Origin: an uncultured Candidatus Nitrosopumilus sp.
GTDB taxonomy: Archaea; Thermoproteota; Nitrososphaeria; Nitrososphaerales; Nitrosopumilaceae
DNA length: 41,511 nucleotides
Assembly: GCA_905612295.1 (NCBI GenBank)
Contig: CAJQRN010000022.1
Span: forward strand, 1-41,511
Direction: 5' to 3'
In this document: piece by piece, positions 28,013-36,427 of the stretch
How the letters are laid out: each line of letters begins with the position of its first letter
Position numbering within the stretch: the stretch's first letter is position 1
The notes under the pieces: model-generated
Told to the model about the DNA's origin: nothing
The model's database searches: none
What the model saw: the letters and a program-made list of their open reading frames with translations, nothing else
Position numbers and translations under genes: made by a program

Positions 28013-29443
28013 TTAACTTAGTAAACAATATGCATATGATGGCGTATATGTTGGATACATGATGTTTGTTCTATCCTTTGTATGCTGTAGGCCTATTGAG
28101 TGACCAACCTCATGTGTCATTATTTTTTCTACACTTTCTACATCATACAGTTGAAAACTACCGTCACACGTATAATCTCCCAATGCTACTTCGACAACTC
28201 CCTTTCCAAGATGTGCGTGCCCCAATACTCCTTCACCCATATCTCGTACAACCCAAGTTACCCACACATTAGCTTCATGCTTTAATTGAGTTATTTCAAA
28301 TATCATTTTTGCTTTTTGATTATTTGTTTTCAATTCTTTAGATTCCCAAAATTTGAATGTATTTTCTAACGTACTTACATGATCTAATGGAAGTCCTATA
28401 GGTTGCTGATTTATGTACACTTTGTATTTGATAATGTATGTATCGTTGATTATTTCATATGTTGGATCAGGAAATCCAGATGATGGCATTTTTACTTGTT
28501 GATCAAAATTCCATTTTACATAATCTCTGAGAAATTTTTTAATTACATCTTGACTTGGATTTGAATATTCTATGTATCTTTTTTCTTTAGATATGTTATT
28601 TTTGATGTCTCTGAGGTATTTGTTGAACAAATACACTTCGTACTCTAACTCTTTTTGTGATTTTTGCTTCATTTTATCTGATTTGATAAATTTATTTTCT
28701 ATTAACCAATTCATATTTTTAAAAAACTCTGAATTTGGAATTTCTCCTTGACTCCATAAATTTAGATTTCCTTTAACCCATGATAGCATTTTTAATTCTT
28801 TTGTATTTTCAAATGAACTTTCCTTTGGAATTTTAATTATGTCCTTTTTTATCAGATATTCTAATATGCTAAAAAAATCATTATCCGTAATTTTTTCTAC
28901 TCCCCATAAACTAACTACACTTTTTACCCATACTGGTACCTCTCCGTTATTTTTAACTGCAGTTGACACTGGTTTTTCTGTAGGCACGTATCTATATTTT
29001 ATATTTATATCATCAATAATTTTTTTATAATTTTTTATGATTTTATTATCTGGTTCTTCTTTTAATGCACTTTCTAAATAATTTGATGCTTCTTTGTATT
29101 CTCCTAAATTTCCAAAGCTTACTCCCATACCTGTTAATGCCATCACATTATTTGGATCCTGCTGAATAATTTTGTAAAAATCTTTTAAAGAATTTAATTC
29201 ATCACCTGAATTACTCAATGCAATTGCTTTCATTTTTAATAGAGGTATGTTATTTGGATTATTTTCTAACAATCGTTCATAAATTCTAACAGCTTGTTTG
29301 TATTCCCCATTGACTAAATGCTCTTTTGCATTTTCTAATTCTATTTTTTCTACATTTTGAGCTAGTGCATCATTTGACATGATGTATGATGTGGTTAAGA
29401 TGATCATTGCAACATAAATTGTAATTTTAATTATTTTCTTCAT
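28013..29443 (-). CDS. Secreted TPR-containing matrixin-like metalloprotease
   Basis: 476 residues. A signal peptide (IYVAMIILTTSYIMSNDALAQ, cleavage near 29) is followed by about three TPR units (31-145). Two copies of a W-x-K...W...I...F...L...II module (169-206, 219-254) and a peptidase domain (about 280-476) come next. The zinc site HEVGHSIGLQH at 444-454 and the Met-turn IMYP at 461-464 are those of matrixins and astacin-like metzincins. It lacks an obvious C-terminal anchor, so it would be exported or surface-held. Substrate unknown; intact active site. Confidence 0.85.
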   Translation of the reverse strand: MKKIIKITIYVAMIILTTSYIMSNDALAQNVEKIELENAKEHLVNGEYKQAVRIYERLLENNPNNIPLLKMKAIALSNSGDELNSLKDFYKIIQQDPNNVMALTGMGVSFGNLGEYKEASNYLESALKEEPDNKIIKNYKKIIDDINIKYRYVPTEKPVSTAVKNNGEVPVWVKSVVSLWGVEKITDNDFFSILEYLIKKDIIKIPKESSFENTKELKMLSWVKGNLNLWSQGEIPNSEFFKNMNWLIENKFIKSDKMKQKSQKELEYEVYLFNKYLRDIKNNISKEKRYIEYSNPSQDVIKKFLRDYVKWNFDQQVKMPSSGFPDPTYEIINDTYIIKYKVYINQQPIGLPLDHVSTLENTFKFWESKELKTNNQKAKMIFEITQLKHEANVWVTWVVRDMGEGVLGHAHLGKGVVEVALGDYTCDGSFQLYDVESVEKIMTHEVGHSIGLQHTKDRTNIMYPTYTPSYAYCLLS

Positions 29444-29565
29444 GTGGTATTTTGTCCTTTTTTCTTTCTATATATTGCAATTTTGAAGATAAATCGTGCC
29501 TTGTACTTTTCTTTTTAAATAATGCATGAAAATCTTTAATTCATTCATAATTGCGTCTTTTTATA

Positions 29566-29931
29566 ATGACTGAAATTAAAATTTCTAATACTATTCCTAA
29601 TTTACGTAAAGAAATTGAACAAATTCATTCTGAATTAACTAACATGGGTGATGTAGTTTCAAATATCCCTGAACTGATTACTTCATCTAATTTACTTCGT
29701 TCAAATGAATCTCTAGTAAAATCCGATCAAAAAAAAACAGATCTTATTTCTCTTTATGCCCAGTATGCCTCATCCATGGAGGCTATGCTGTCATCCCTTT
29801 TTGAAATACAACACGAATTAACTGGCATTTTACAAGAACAGTCTTCTATGCTTACATCTTCTTCTAAACCAAAATCTAAACCAAAATCTAAACCAAAATC
29901 TAAACCAAAATCTAAACCAAAATCTAAATAA
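29566..29931 (+). CDS. Coiled-coil protein with a lysine/proline repeat tail
   Basis: 121 residues from the ATG at 29566 (frame open five codons further). The first 100 form helices with a possible coiled coil (LRKEIEQIHSELTNMGDVV, YASSMEAMLSSLFEIQHELTG). The last 20 residues are KPKS repeated five times plus Lys, encoded by five identical 12-bp units. The basic tail suggests DNA or polyphosphate binding, as in histone tails, but is not proof. Family not recognised. Confidence 0.65.
   Translation: MTEIKISNTIPNLRKEIEQIHSELTNMGDVVSNIPELITSSNLLRSNESLVKSDQKKTDLISLYAQYASSMEAMLSSLFEIQHELTGILQEQSSMLTSSSKPKSKPKSKPKSKPKSKPKSK
29866..29925 (+). repeat. Five perfect 12-bp coding repeats (KPKS tail)
   Basis: AAACCAAAATCT, five copies in frame, translates as KPKS each time. 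The identity at DNA level indicates recent copy-number change by slippage, within the end of the coiled-coil gene. Confidence 0.95.
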
Positions 29932-29946
29932 AATTTTAAAAATATT

Positions 29947-30954
29947 TTATTTTTCTAAATGAACTATGTCGCCTGCAATAACTTTGCTTATCTTTTCTTT
30001 ATTTTTAATTATTAATCTACCATATTCATCAATCTTAATTGCATCTCCTTTTATTTTTCCATTAACTGTATCCATTTCTACTTTTTTTCCAATTGTTGAT
30101 GATCTTTTTGTCCATTCTGAAATAATTTTTTTAGTTTGATTTGTATTTAATAATTCATATATTTTTTCTAATTCTAGTAGAAATGATTGAACTAATTCGA
30201 CTGCAGTAACTTCATTTTTTTGTTCACTTAAACTTGCAATTCCATAATAGTTTATTGTATTTTTCAATTCTTTTCCAATTTCTTTTACATTCACATTAAA
30301 ATTAATTCCAACTCCTAAAACTAAACTTTCAATTCTATTTGATTGCATTGATACATCCACTAACATCCCTGCCAGTTTTTTACCTTTGACTGTTAAATCA
30401 TTTGGCCATTTTAATGATGGTGATATTTTACATGTTTTTTCAATTGCATATGATAATGCCAGTGATGATGCAATTGGAAATAATGTTGTAATTGAAATAT
30501 CAAATTTTGGATGTAATATTATGGATAACCATATTCCTCCCTTGGGTGAAATCCATTTCCTCCCTGATCTGCCTCTCCCACCTGTTTGTTTCTCTGCAAT
30601 TATTATTACTCCATCATTTTTTTGATCATCTGCCATTTTCAGTGCTTGATTTTGCGTAGAATCTATGGAATCAAAATAATATGCTTGCTGTCCTAATGTT
30701 TTTGTTTTAATTCCTGAAATAATTTCCCATGGCAACAGTAAATTTGAATTTGTTGTAAGTTTGTATCCCTCTTTTTGTTTTGATTCTATTGTATATCCTA
30801 ATGTTTGAATTTTTTTAATATGCTTCCAAACTGCAACTCTACTAATTCGTAGAACATCACTAAGATCTTGCCCTGAAAGATATTCCGTGTTATGTGTTTT
30901 TAAAAATGTTAAAACTCTGAGTAAGCCTGTATCGTCAAATGAATTATAAATCAA
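29947..30954 (-). CDS. birA: Biotin-protein ligase with N-terminal helix-turn-helix (BirA)
   Basis: 335 residues. An N-terminal winged helix (YLSGQDLSDVLRISRVAVW, 25-43) is followed by the ligase domain: GGRGRSGRKW (125-134) closes over biotinyl-AMP, LKWPNDL (181-187) and KKLAGMLVD (192-200) are the other signatures, and a small C-terminal SH3-like domain ends in GDIVHLEK. It biotinylates the carrier of acetyl/propionyl-CoA carboxylase, needed for carbon fixation in these archaea, and may repress biotin genes. It is convergent with the KPKS-tail gene. Confidence 0.92.
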   Translation of the reverse strand: MIYNSFDDTGLLRVLTFLKTHNTEYLSGQDLSDVLRISRVAVWKHIKKIQTLGYTIESKQKEGYKLTTNSNLLLPWEIISGIKTKTLGQQAYYFDSIDSTQNQALKMADDQKNDGVIIIAEKQTGGRGRSGRKWISPKGGIWLSIILHPKFDISITTLFPIASSLALSYAIEKTCKISPSLKWPNDLTVKGKKLAGMLVDVSMQSNRIESLVLGVGINFNVNVKEIGKELKNTINYYGIASLSEQKNEVTAVELVQSFLLELEKIYELLNTNQTKKIISEWTKRSSTIGKKVEMDTVNGKIKGDAIKIDEYGRLIIKNKEKISKVIAGDIVHLEK

Positions 30955-30990
30955 TCATCTGTTATTTTTTCTTCAAGTATAAAATACTCT

Positions 30991-31503
30991 CTAGAATCCA
31001 ATATCAAAATCCATACCTCCATCATCCATACCTCCATCATCCATACCTCCATCATTCATACCATTATCGCCCATATTCTCTTGTGAAACATAATCTGACA
31101 TTCCAATACCCATCATACTAAACATCATTGAAAACATCATCATATCCATTACGCCAAAAAACATCATACTGGGCAAAAATGATTTATTTTCTTCCATTTT
31201 TTCTTGAAGTTTTTGTTTATTCCCACTTTGATAAAGTACCTGCATTTCTTTCCATTTGGATTGTATTTCTATAATTTTTTCATCTAATTCATTTGAACCG
31301 TTATCTGTTATTTTTAATTCTATTTTTTTACCAAACCACCCTTTTGATTCTTCAACTTTGATAAATTTTTTATTTTCTAATTCTTCTAAAATTAAATTTA
31401 ATTCTTCTGGATTGATTTTTGTTTCATTTTGTATGTTTGAAAATTTTTTTTTGCCCCGTCTAATTGATCCTAATACGATGACGTCTTTTGGCTCTGTTTG
31501 CAT
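30991..31503 (-). CDS. Winged-helix protein with methionine-rich C-terminus
   Basis: 170 residues. A winged-helix-like N-terminus (IRRGKKKFSNIQNETKINPE, EELENKKFIKVEE, KKIELKITDNGSNELDEKI) is followed by a charged helix. Residues 113-135 hold eleven Met in a hydrophobic stretch (SMMFFGVMDMMMFSMMFSMM), probably a membrane segment or a metal site. The tail is five Met at exact five-residue spacing in Asp/Gly (MNDGGMDDGGMDDGGM), part of which comes from three 15-bp repeats. Methionine-rich stretches often bind Cu(I); a metal-responsive regulator is only a guess. Confidence 0.65.
   Translation of the reverse strand: MQTEPKDVIVLGSIRRGKKKFSNIQNETKINPEELNLILEELENKKFIKVEESKGWFGKKIELKITDNGSNELDEKIIEIQSKWKEMQVLYQSGNKQKLQEKMEENKSFLPSMMFFGVMDMMMFSMMFSMMGIGMSDYVSQENMGDNGMNDGGMDDGGMDDGGMDFDIGF
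31011..31055 (-). repeat. Three perfect 15-bp coding repeats (Met-Asp-Asp-Gly-Gly tail)
   Basis: Unit CCATACCTCCATCAT on the plus strand, three identical copies, within the tail of the methionine-rich winged-helix gene. Confidence 0.9.
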
Positions 31504-31547
31504 GTGATTATAATTTTTTTTATGACTAAAATACTCTCTGATTATAA

Positions 31548-32468
31548 TTAAATCCTATTTTTTGATTTTAATTCTGATACGACTTGTTTAATTCCGTCTT
31601 TATAATTTGGATATTTGAAATCATATATTTTTAATATTTTTTTATTTGATACTTTGATAGGTGTGGTTAGCAATTTTATCAAATCTGTTCCTAATACTGC
31701 CTTTGCCAAAAATACTGGAACACTTCCTGGATGTTTTGCACTTATTTGATCTGCTGTAAAATTTGAAAATTCTTTAAAAGTTACTGGCACAGAGTCTGCA
31801 ATAATGAATGATTCTCCAAATGATTCTTTCTCCAGTATTGCAATAATACTTCCTACTGCATCATCCACATGAACAAAACATTTGTAATAATCTCCGCCCT
31901 TGGGCATTCTGAATGTATTTTTTTTTAATCTTTTGATAAGCATTTCATAAAACCATCCATCTTGTCCATAAACATCTCCAAAATGGGCAACAGCAAAATC
32001 TATTTTATGCTCCAGTGAATTATCCTTCAAGTATTTTTCTGCATCTAGTCTAATTTTAACAAAATTTGTATTTGGACTATATTTCTGACTTTCATCTACT
32101 ACTATTTCACCCGTCTCTCCATACACTCCTAAACCTGAAATGTAAATTATTGATTTTGTTATTGATTTAATTTCTTTGAATAATTTCTTTGTTCCTTCTA
32201 AATTTACTTTTTCTAATATTTTTTTATTTTTTTCTAATGGTGTGTGTGATGCAAGATGAAATACACAATCAAATTCTAAATCTTTAAAATCTATTTTATC
32301 ATCTGTTATGTCGCCATAAATTATATTTGATTTTAAATTTCCTTCTTTTCCCTTACGGATTAGGCTAGTTACATTGTATCCTTTCTCTATCAATGAATTC
32401 ACTAATCTTGAACCTATGAACCCTGTTGCTCCTGTTACTAGAATTGATTTTGTCAATATTCTTTCCAT
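31548..32468 (-). CDS. Extended-SDR (NAD-dependent epimerase/dehydratase-like) protein with altered active site
   Basis: 306 residues. The NAD motif ILVTGATGFIGSRL (9-22) and YGDITD, HLASHTP, SGLGVYGETG (111-120) are those of sugar-nucleotide epimerases. Where the catalytic YxxxK should be, the sequence reads FVKIR (136-140): Phe for Tyr and Arg for Lys. The protein is therefore not a normal epimerase; it may be an atypical SDR acting as a binding or regulatory subunit. No glycan genes adjoin it. Confidence 0.8.
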   Translation of the reverse strand: MERILTKSILVTGATGFIGSRLVNSLIEKGYNVTSLIRKGKEGNLKSNIIYGDITDDKIDFKDLEFDCVFHLASHTPLEKNKKILEKVNLEGTKKLFKEIKSITKSIIYISGLGVYGETGEIVVDESQKYSPNTNFVKIRLDAEKYLKDNSLEHKIDFAVAHFGDVYGQDGWFYEMLIKRLKKNTFRMPKGGDYYKCFVHVDDAVGSIIAILEKESFGESFIIADSVPVTFKEFSNFTADQISAKHPGSVPVFLAKAVLGTDLIKLLTTPIKVSNKKILKIYDFKYPNYKDGIKQVVSELKSKNRI

Positions 32469-32557
32469 TTTTTTTTACCATTTATTCTATTTGTATCTAT
32501 TTTACTAGTGCCATTAATTAATTCATAAATTATATGCGACATTATTGAAATGTTTTT

Positions 32558-32971
32558 ATGGACACAGATTCTCATTCAGATGAAAAAATAATTGATGTAT
32601 TATCTTTGAAAACTGTTGCTGTAATTGGAATGTCTAAGCACTCATCAAAAGCTGCTCATTACGTTCCAAAATATCTAATTGATAATGGATATGACGTAAT
32701 TCCTGTAAACCCTACTGCTGATAAAATTTTGAATAGCCGTTGCTATGACTCTGTTGCTGAAATTGATGGCCCTGTTGATATCATTGATGTCTTTAGGCCG
32801 TCTGATCAAATCTCTTCAATTATACATGATTGTATTGAGAAAAAACCCAAAGTGATATGGTTACAAGAAGGAATTCATGATTTTGAATCTGAAGAATTAG
32901 CTAGGAAATCTGGAATTATTGTTATTTTTAATAGATGTATGTTGGCAGAACATCAGAGATTGTCACCATGA
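32558..32971 (+). CDS. CoA-binding domain protein (YccU-like)
   Basis: 137 residues, one CoA_binding_2 Rossmann domain: VAVIGMSKHSSKAAHYVPKYLIDNGYDVIPVNPTA is typical, followed by DIIDVFRP and IWLQEGIHD and ending in a conserved-looking NRCMLAEHQ. Binding of CoA is a family expectation; role unknown. The next gene starts within the stop codon (ATGA). Confidence 0.85.
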   Translation: MDTDSHSDEKIIDVLSLKTVAVIGMSKHSSKAAHYVPKYLIDNGYDVIPVNPTADKILNSRCYDSVAEIDGPVDIIDVFRPSDQISSIIHDCIEKKPKVIWLQEGIHDFESEELARKSGIIVIFNRCMLAEHQRLSP

Positions 32972-33339
32972 ATAATTTTGAAAACTTTCGTCAAGATCTA
33001 ATTGATTTAGTAAAAAAATATGAGCATGATGTACCTCTGAAGGTTGAGGAAGATATTGAAAATAACATTATCAAAATATTTGGTGCAAAAATAACTTCAT
33101 TGGCTAGAGCTCAGAATGGTCTTAACGATATGACTGAATTAGCATATACTACAGCTGAACATCATCCTTATTGGAATTTATTGTACAATTGTTCCGAAAT
33201 CGCCAATACTGTTTTAGATAAATGGAAAAATTCCTTATCTTCTGACGATGTTGCAGATATTGAATGGGCCTTAAAACAAATTAATCAAACATTAGAAAAA
33301 ATTAAAAATAATCCTAATGTTTCTTCTCATGAACATTAA
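32968..33339 (+). CDS. Helical protein of unknown function
   Basis: 123 residues from the ATG at 32968, which overlaps the preceding stop as ATGA; an upstream start at 32935 lies within the CoA-binding gene. It is helical, with LARAQNGLNDMTELAYTTAE and HHPYWNLLYNCSEIANTVLD, and ends in SSHEH. No known motif. The four-base overlap indicates translational coupling to the CoA-binding protein. Confidence 0.6.
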   Translation: MNNFENFRQDLIDLVKKYEHDVPLKVEEDIENNIIKIFGAKITSLARAQNGLNDMTELAYTTAEHHPYWNLLYNCSEIANTVLDKWKNSLSSDDVADIEWALKQINQTLEKIKNNPNVSSHEH

Positions 33340-33340
33340 A

Positions 33341-34399
33341 TTATTTTAATATCTGCTTACTTATTTTTTCTAATTTTTCTTTATGTTCTAACAATTCACT
33401 TTTACATTCTATTATGTCGTGTTTTGTTAAAATTCCTTTTTGAATATAATCTAGTGTTTTCGTTGAGTTGAATGAAGAATCTTGACATGCCATTTTTGAA
33501 AGTCTTTCAAGATTAAGTGAATGCATATCCCACATATGTGATGTTTTGAAATTTTCTATTTCATCCATGATTTTAAACCATAACGCAATACTTTCAATCA
33601 AATATTTTTCTTTATCTTTCTGAATTATTGATTTGATGTGATTTGATAACAAATCTATAAAAAATTCATTATTATTTATAATTGCGCCATTTTTATCCCT
33701 TGAAGTTATTTCTAAAATTGCATGACTAACTTGGTGATAAAATATGAAATCCACTACATCTAGTGTAATTTTTGAAATATGTTTTTCAGTAAATCCTTTT
33801 GATTTGTATTCTTCTGTCAGTTTCTGATATATGTCTGAAATTATTTCATAACATATTACTATCATTTTTGTGTTTGTATTGTAATATGCTTTTTTTTCTT
33901 GACATTCTCCAAGTCCTATGACAGTGTCTTTTGGTAATTTGACATGTTCATTTAGATAAAATATTTGTTTTTCAAAATATTGATTTTGACGTAACCATAC
34001 TTCAATTTTTTCTGGTTCTATATTTTTTGAATATGGTTCAGGAGATGAAATGTGTCCTGGATATGGTCCATCTCCATAATTCTCTATGCTCATATAGAAT
34101 ATGGAAAATTTTCCCATTTTCGAATCTTCTATTGAAATTGAATCAAAAATATCTACTTCCTTACTTTCATTTTCTATAATTTTGATAATTCCACTATTTT
34201 TCAAAAATGTTAGTGATTGAACAAATTCTATATTTGAGATTCTTTCTTCTAACCACCAATTCCCAAGAATTTTTGTCCATGATGGTATTTTGTTTGATTG
34301 TTCTGCATTGACTAATTCATTTGAAAATATTGTTAAACTCATCAATGCAATGATCCCTAGTAGAAAAATTCTTAGATACAATGAGTAGTATGGTTTCAA
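33341..34399 (-). CDS. Secreted DUF4344-like protein with mutated HExxH
   Basis: 352 residues. A signal peptide (LRIFLLGIIALMSLTIFSNE) ends near 32. A W-x-K...WW...I...F...L...II module follows at 39-74, like that in the metalloprotease at 28013. The C-terminal region resembles the DUF4344 putative metallopeptidase family (GLGECQEKKAYYNTNTKMIV, VICYEIISDIY). The expected zinc motif HELGH is HQVSH at 222-226, so the catalytic Glu is Gln. It is probably inactive as a protease or has another job. Family call is from pattern memory. Confidence 0.7.
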   Translation of the reverse strand: MKPYYSLYLRIFLLGIIALMSLTIFSNELVNAEQSNKIPSWTKILGNWWLEERISNIEFVQSLTFLKNSGIIKIIENESKEVDIFDSISIEDSKMGKFSIFYMSIENYGDGPYPGHISSPEPYSKNIEPEKIEVWLRQNQYFEKQIFYLNEHVKLPKDTVIGLGECQEKKAYYNTNTKMIVICYEIISDIYQKLTEEYKSKGFTEKHISKITLDVVDFIFYHQVSHAILEITSRDKNGAIINNNEFFIDLLSNHIKSIIQKDKEKYLIESIALWFKIMDEIENFKTSHMWDMHSLNLERLSKMACQDSSFNSTKTLDYIQKGILTKHDIIECKSELLEHKEKLEKISKQILK

Positions 34400-34500
34400 T
34401 TTTTATAAATAAATTCTGAAAAATACATAATTTTGTATAGTTTGACTCAATTTTATCTAAAAATATGCTGATCTTATTACCCTTGAGATATTGTTATTAC

Positions 34501-34509
34501 TTTATAAAA
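34501..34509 (+). promoter_or_regulatory. Candidate TATA box, TTTATAAAA
   Basis: A strong archaeal box whose centre is about 27 bases before the ATG at 34532, which predicts a leaderless mRNA. Confidence 0.5.
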
Positions 34510-34531
34510 TACCTCATCTGCTGATTTATTG

Positions 34532-35119
34532 ATGAGCTCCAAAAATGATAACTCTGAAGGTCTATTTGGTACTGTAAAAGTGGGTTTTGGAGCCGGCTTG
34601 GTTGCAGGATGCGCTTTATTCTCATCATTTCTTTCGATTGATCAACAGATTAACATTCCACATGGAACATTTTACAAAACAATAGGAATCCCTATGGGTG
34701 TTGAAGGTATGGGTGCAGTTGCATTAGGCTTCATGGCACACATTATTGTTTCCGCACTAATTGGTATCTGTTTTAATTTAGCAGCATCATATTGGAGAAC
34801 ATTTAGAATTGTAACTGTTCCTAAGGGAATTTTAACTGGTGCAGTTACTGGTGCAATTGTATTTAGTTTAGCGTTCTTACCTATGCATACCATGGTGATG
34901 ATGCCTCTTCTAGAAAATGAACTTACTTCCGCTGAATCCTTACTCAATATTATGCCAGAAGAGAAAGAAGCATTAGCTACATTATTGATTAACAATGATT
35001 TCGTATTGTGGTATTCTGCACTTTTGCATGTAATATTTGGTTCTGTAATGGGTCTAATGTCTGGATTCCTTCTACATGATAGATATAGAACTGTAGAGCG
35101 AATTCGTTCATTTTGGTAA
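34532..35119 (+). CDS. Four-helix membrane protein of unknown function
   Basis: 195 residues from ATG 34532 (a TTG lies three bases earlier). Hydrophobic segments at about 14-35, 60-85, 100-125 and 160-185 suggest four membrane helices, with Gly-rich helices (GFGAGLVAGCALFSSFL, GILTGAVTGAIVFSLAF). HTMVMMPLL and the acidic loop LNIMPEEKEALATLL lie between helices 3 and 4. It contains several His and Met in the membrane region. Not recognised. Strong TATA box upstream. Confidence 0.7.
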   Translation: MSSKNDNSEGLFGTVKVGFGAGLVAGCALFSSFLSIDQQINIPHGTFYKTIGIPMGVEGMGAVALGFMAHIIVSALIGICFNLAASYWRTFRIVTVPKGILTGAVTGAIVFSLAFLPMHTMVMMPLLENELTSAESLLNIMPEEKEALATLLINNDFVLWYSALLHVIFGSVMGLMSGFLLHDRYRTVERIRSFW

Positions 35120-35168
35120 TTATTAATTTCTTTATCTAATTTTAAAATTAATTTTTAATTTTATTTTA

Positions 35169-36326
35169 TTACATAAAATCTAAAATTGTTTTTTGTCTAA
35201 CTCTGTTAATCATATCTCCATTCACAATCCATTCTTTTTTACTTACACTTGTTTTTGCTGATGCTAAATTTAATGCATGATTAAAGTCTGATACAATCTG
35301 TGGTTTTTGCTTCATAGCTTCTCTGATACCTTCACGAACTTGCCACACTCCAACTGGAATGGCATATTCTGGTCTGATTTCTCTAAAAATTAAAACCCCT
35401 GCTTGAATTTTATTTTTTAACAAATATTCTGAAACTCCTAGTTTTGCAGCAAAATATGCCCCTGCAATACGTGGTGGATGATCTATTCCTCGTGCATCCT
35501 CGCTATCTGAACCAAATCCTAAAATTCCATTTGAATACCACCCCTCAATCATTTCAAAAATCCATCTATGTGGGAATAGAATCACTGAAAATACATTTCC
35601 TAAATGTTCATATGAAAAAACTTTGCATGTGTCAATTATACTATTTTCTAAAATTTCTTTAACTATTGATTTTGAAATTATATCATCTGTTGCAGTAATA
35701 CTCCATTTTGTTGGAACTAATTTTCTTTTCTTACCTAACATTCCAATACTGAAACATTTTTGAATTTTAGAAATTTCAATTCCTGAATTATATAATTTTA
35801 AAACTGCATCTTGTGCTTTCATATCTTTATCATAAAATATTTTTTCAATTGGTTTGGTGGATGAACTTCCAGAAAACTTTGCAGATTTTATTTCACCTGT
35901 AGGGCCAAAAGGTGCACTTTCACCATCCATAGAAATATTTGATGATGTATTTTTCATAAAAACTAAATCTAAATCTGTAGGTTTTTCTGACATAGTTATT
36001 TCTTGAAGATTCTCAATGTACCTGCCTTCTGTTTGCTCAATTCCTGTTTTTTGAATTCCTCTTACTAAATTTAGACGAAAATTTATAATTTCTTCAAGTG
36101 ATCTGCCTTTCCATTTTTCAGGACTATCCAACAAACTGGTATCTCCATGAATTGGTGGAACCATTGGACCGACAAACACTTTTGGATAATTATACGATCC
36201 AACAAATACTGATGGTGGACTAGTACCGCTAATTGTATCTGATGAAAATAAATTTCCATATTTTGATAATGTTTTATGCCATTTTGATAATATTGATCGT
36301 CGTATCTCTTGAGAATCTGATGACAT
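35169..36326 (-). CDS. nreA: NreA-family DNA repair protein with a C-terminal PCNA motif
   Basis: 385 residues. SGTSPPSVFVGSYNYPKVFVGPMVPP (33-58), FGPTGEIKSAKF and IFEMIEGWYSNGILG are typical of the Nre family, archaeal proteins linked to repair of DNA-damaging-agent lesions. The last residues, QKTILDFM, fit a PIP box (Q-x-x-I-x-x-F-M) for PCNA binding. The N-terminal four-cysteine zinc finger seen in many euryarchaeal NreA proteins is absent: no Cys occurs in the first 100 residues. Confidence 0.82.
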   Translation of the reverse strand: MSSDSQEIRRSILSKWHKTLSKYGNLFSSDTISGTSPPSVFVGSYNYPKVFVGPMVPPIHGDTSLLDSPEKWKGRSLEEIINFRLNLVRGIQKTGIEQTEGRYIENLQEITMSEKPTDLDLVFMKNTSSNISMDGESAPFGPTGEIKSAKFSGSSSTKPIEKIFYDKDMKAQDAVLKLYNSGIEISKIQKCFSIGMLGKKRKLVPTKWSITATDDIISKSIVKEILENSIIDTCKVFSYEHLGNVFSVILFPHRWIFEMIEGWYSNGILGFGSDSEDARGIDHPPRIAGAYFAAKLGVSEYLLKNKIQAGVLIFREIRPEYAIPVGVWQVREGIREAMKQKPQIVSDFNHALNLASAKTSVSKKEWIVNGDMINRVRQKTILDFM

Positions 36327-36427
36327 TGTTATTTGTGCCTAAAATGAGCCTATTAACTTGACTAATTTTTAAAATTGATAGTCACTGTATGTGCTATCTT
36401 TAAACTTTGTAACATCTATCTTTAATC

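Noticed and set aside
32935-32967. Longer start of the helical protein at 32968
   Set aside because: It lies inside the CoA-binding gene; the ATGA overlap at 32968 is a better start.
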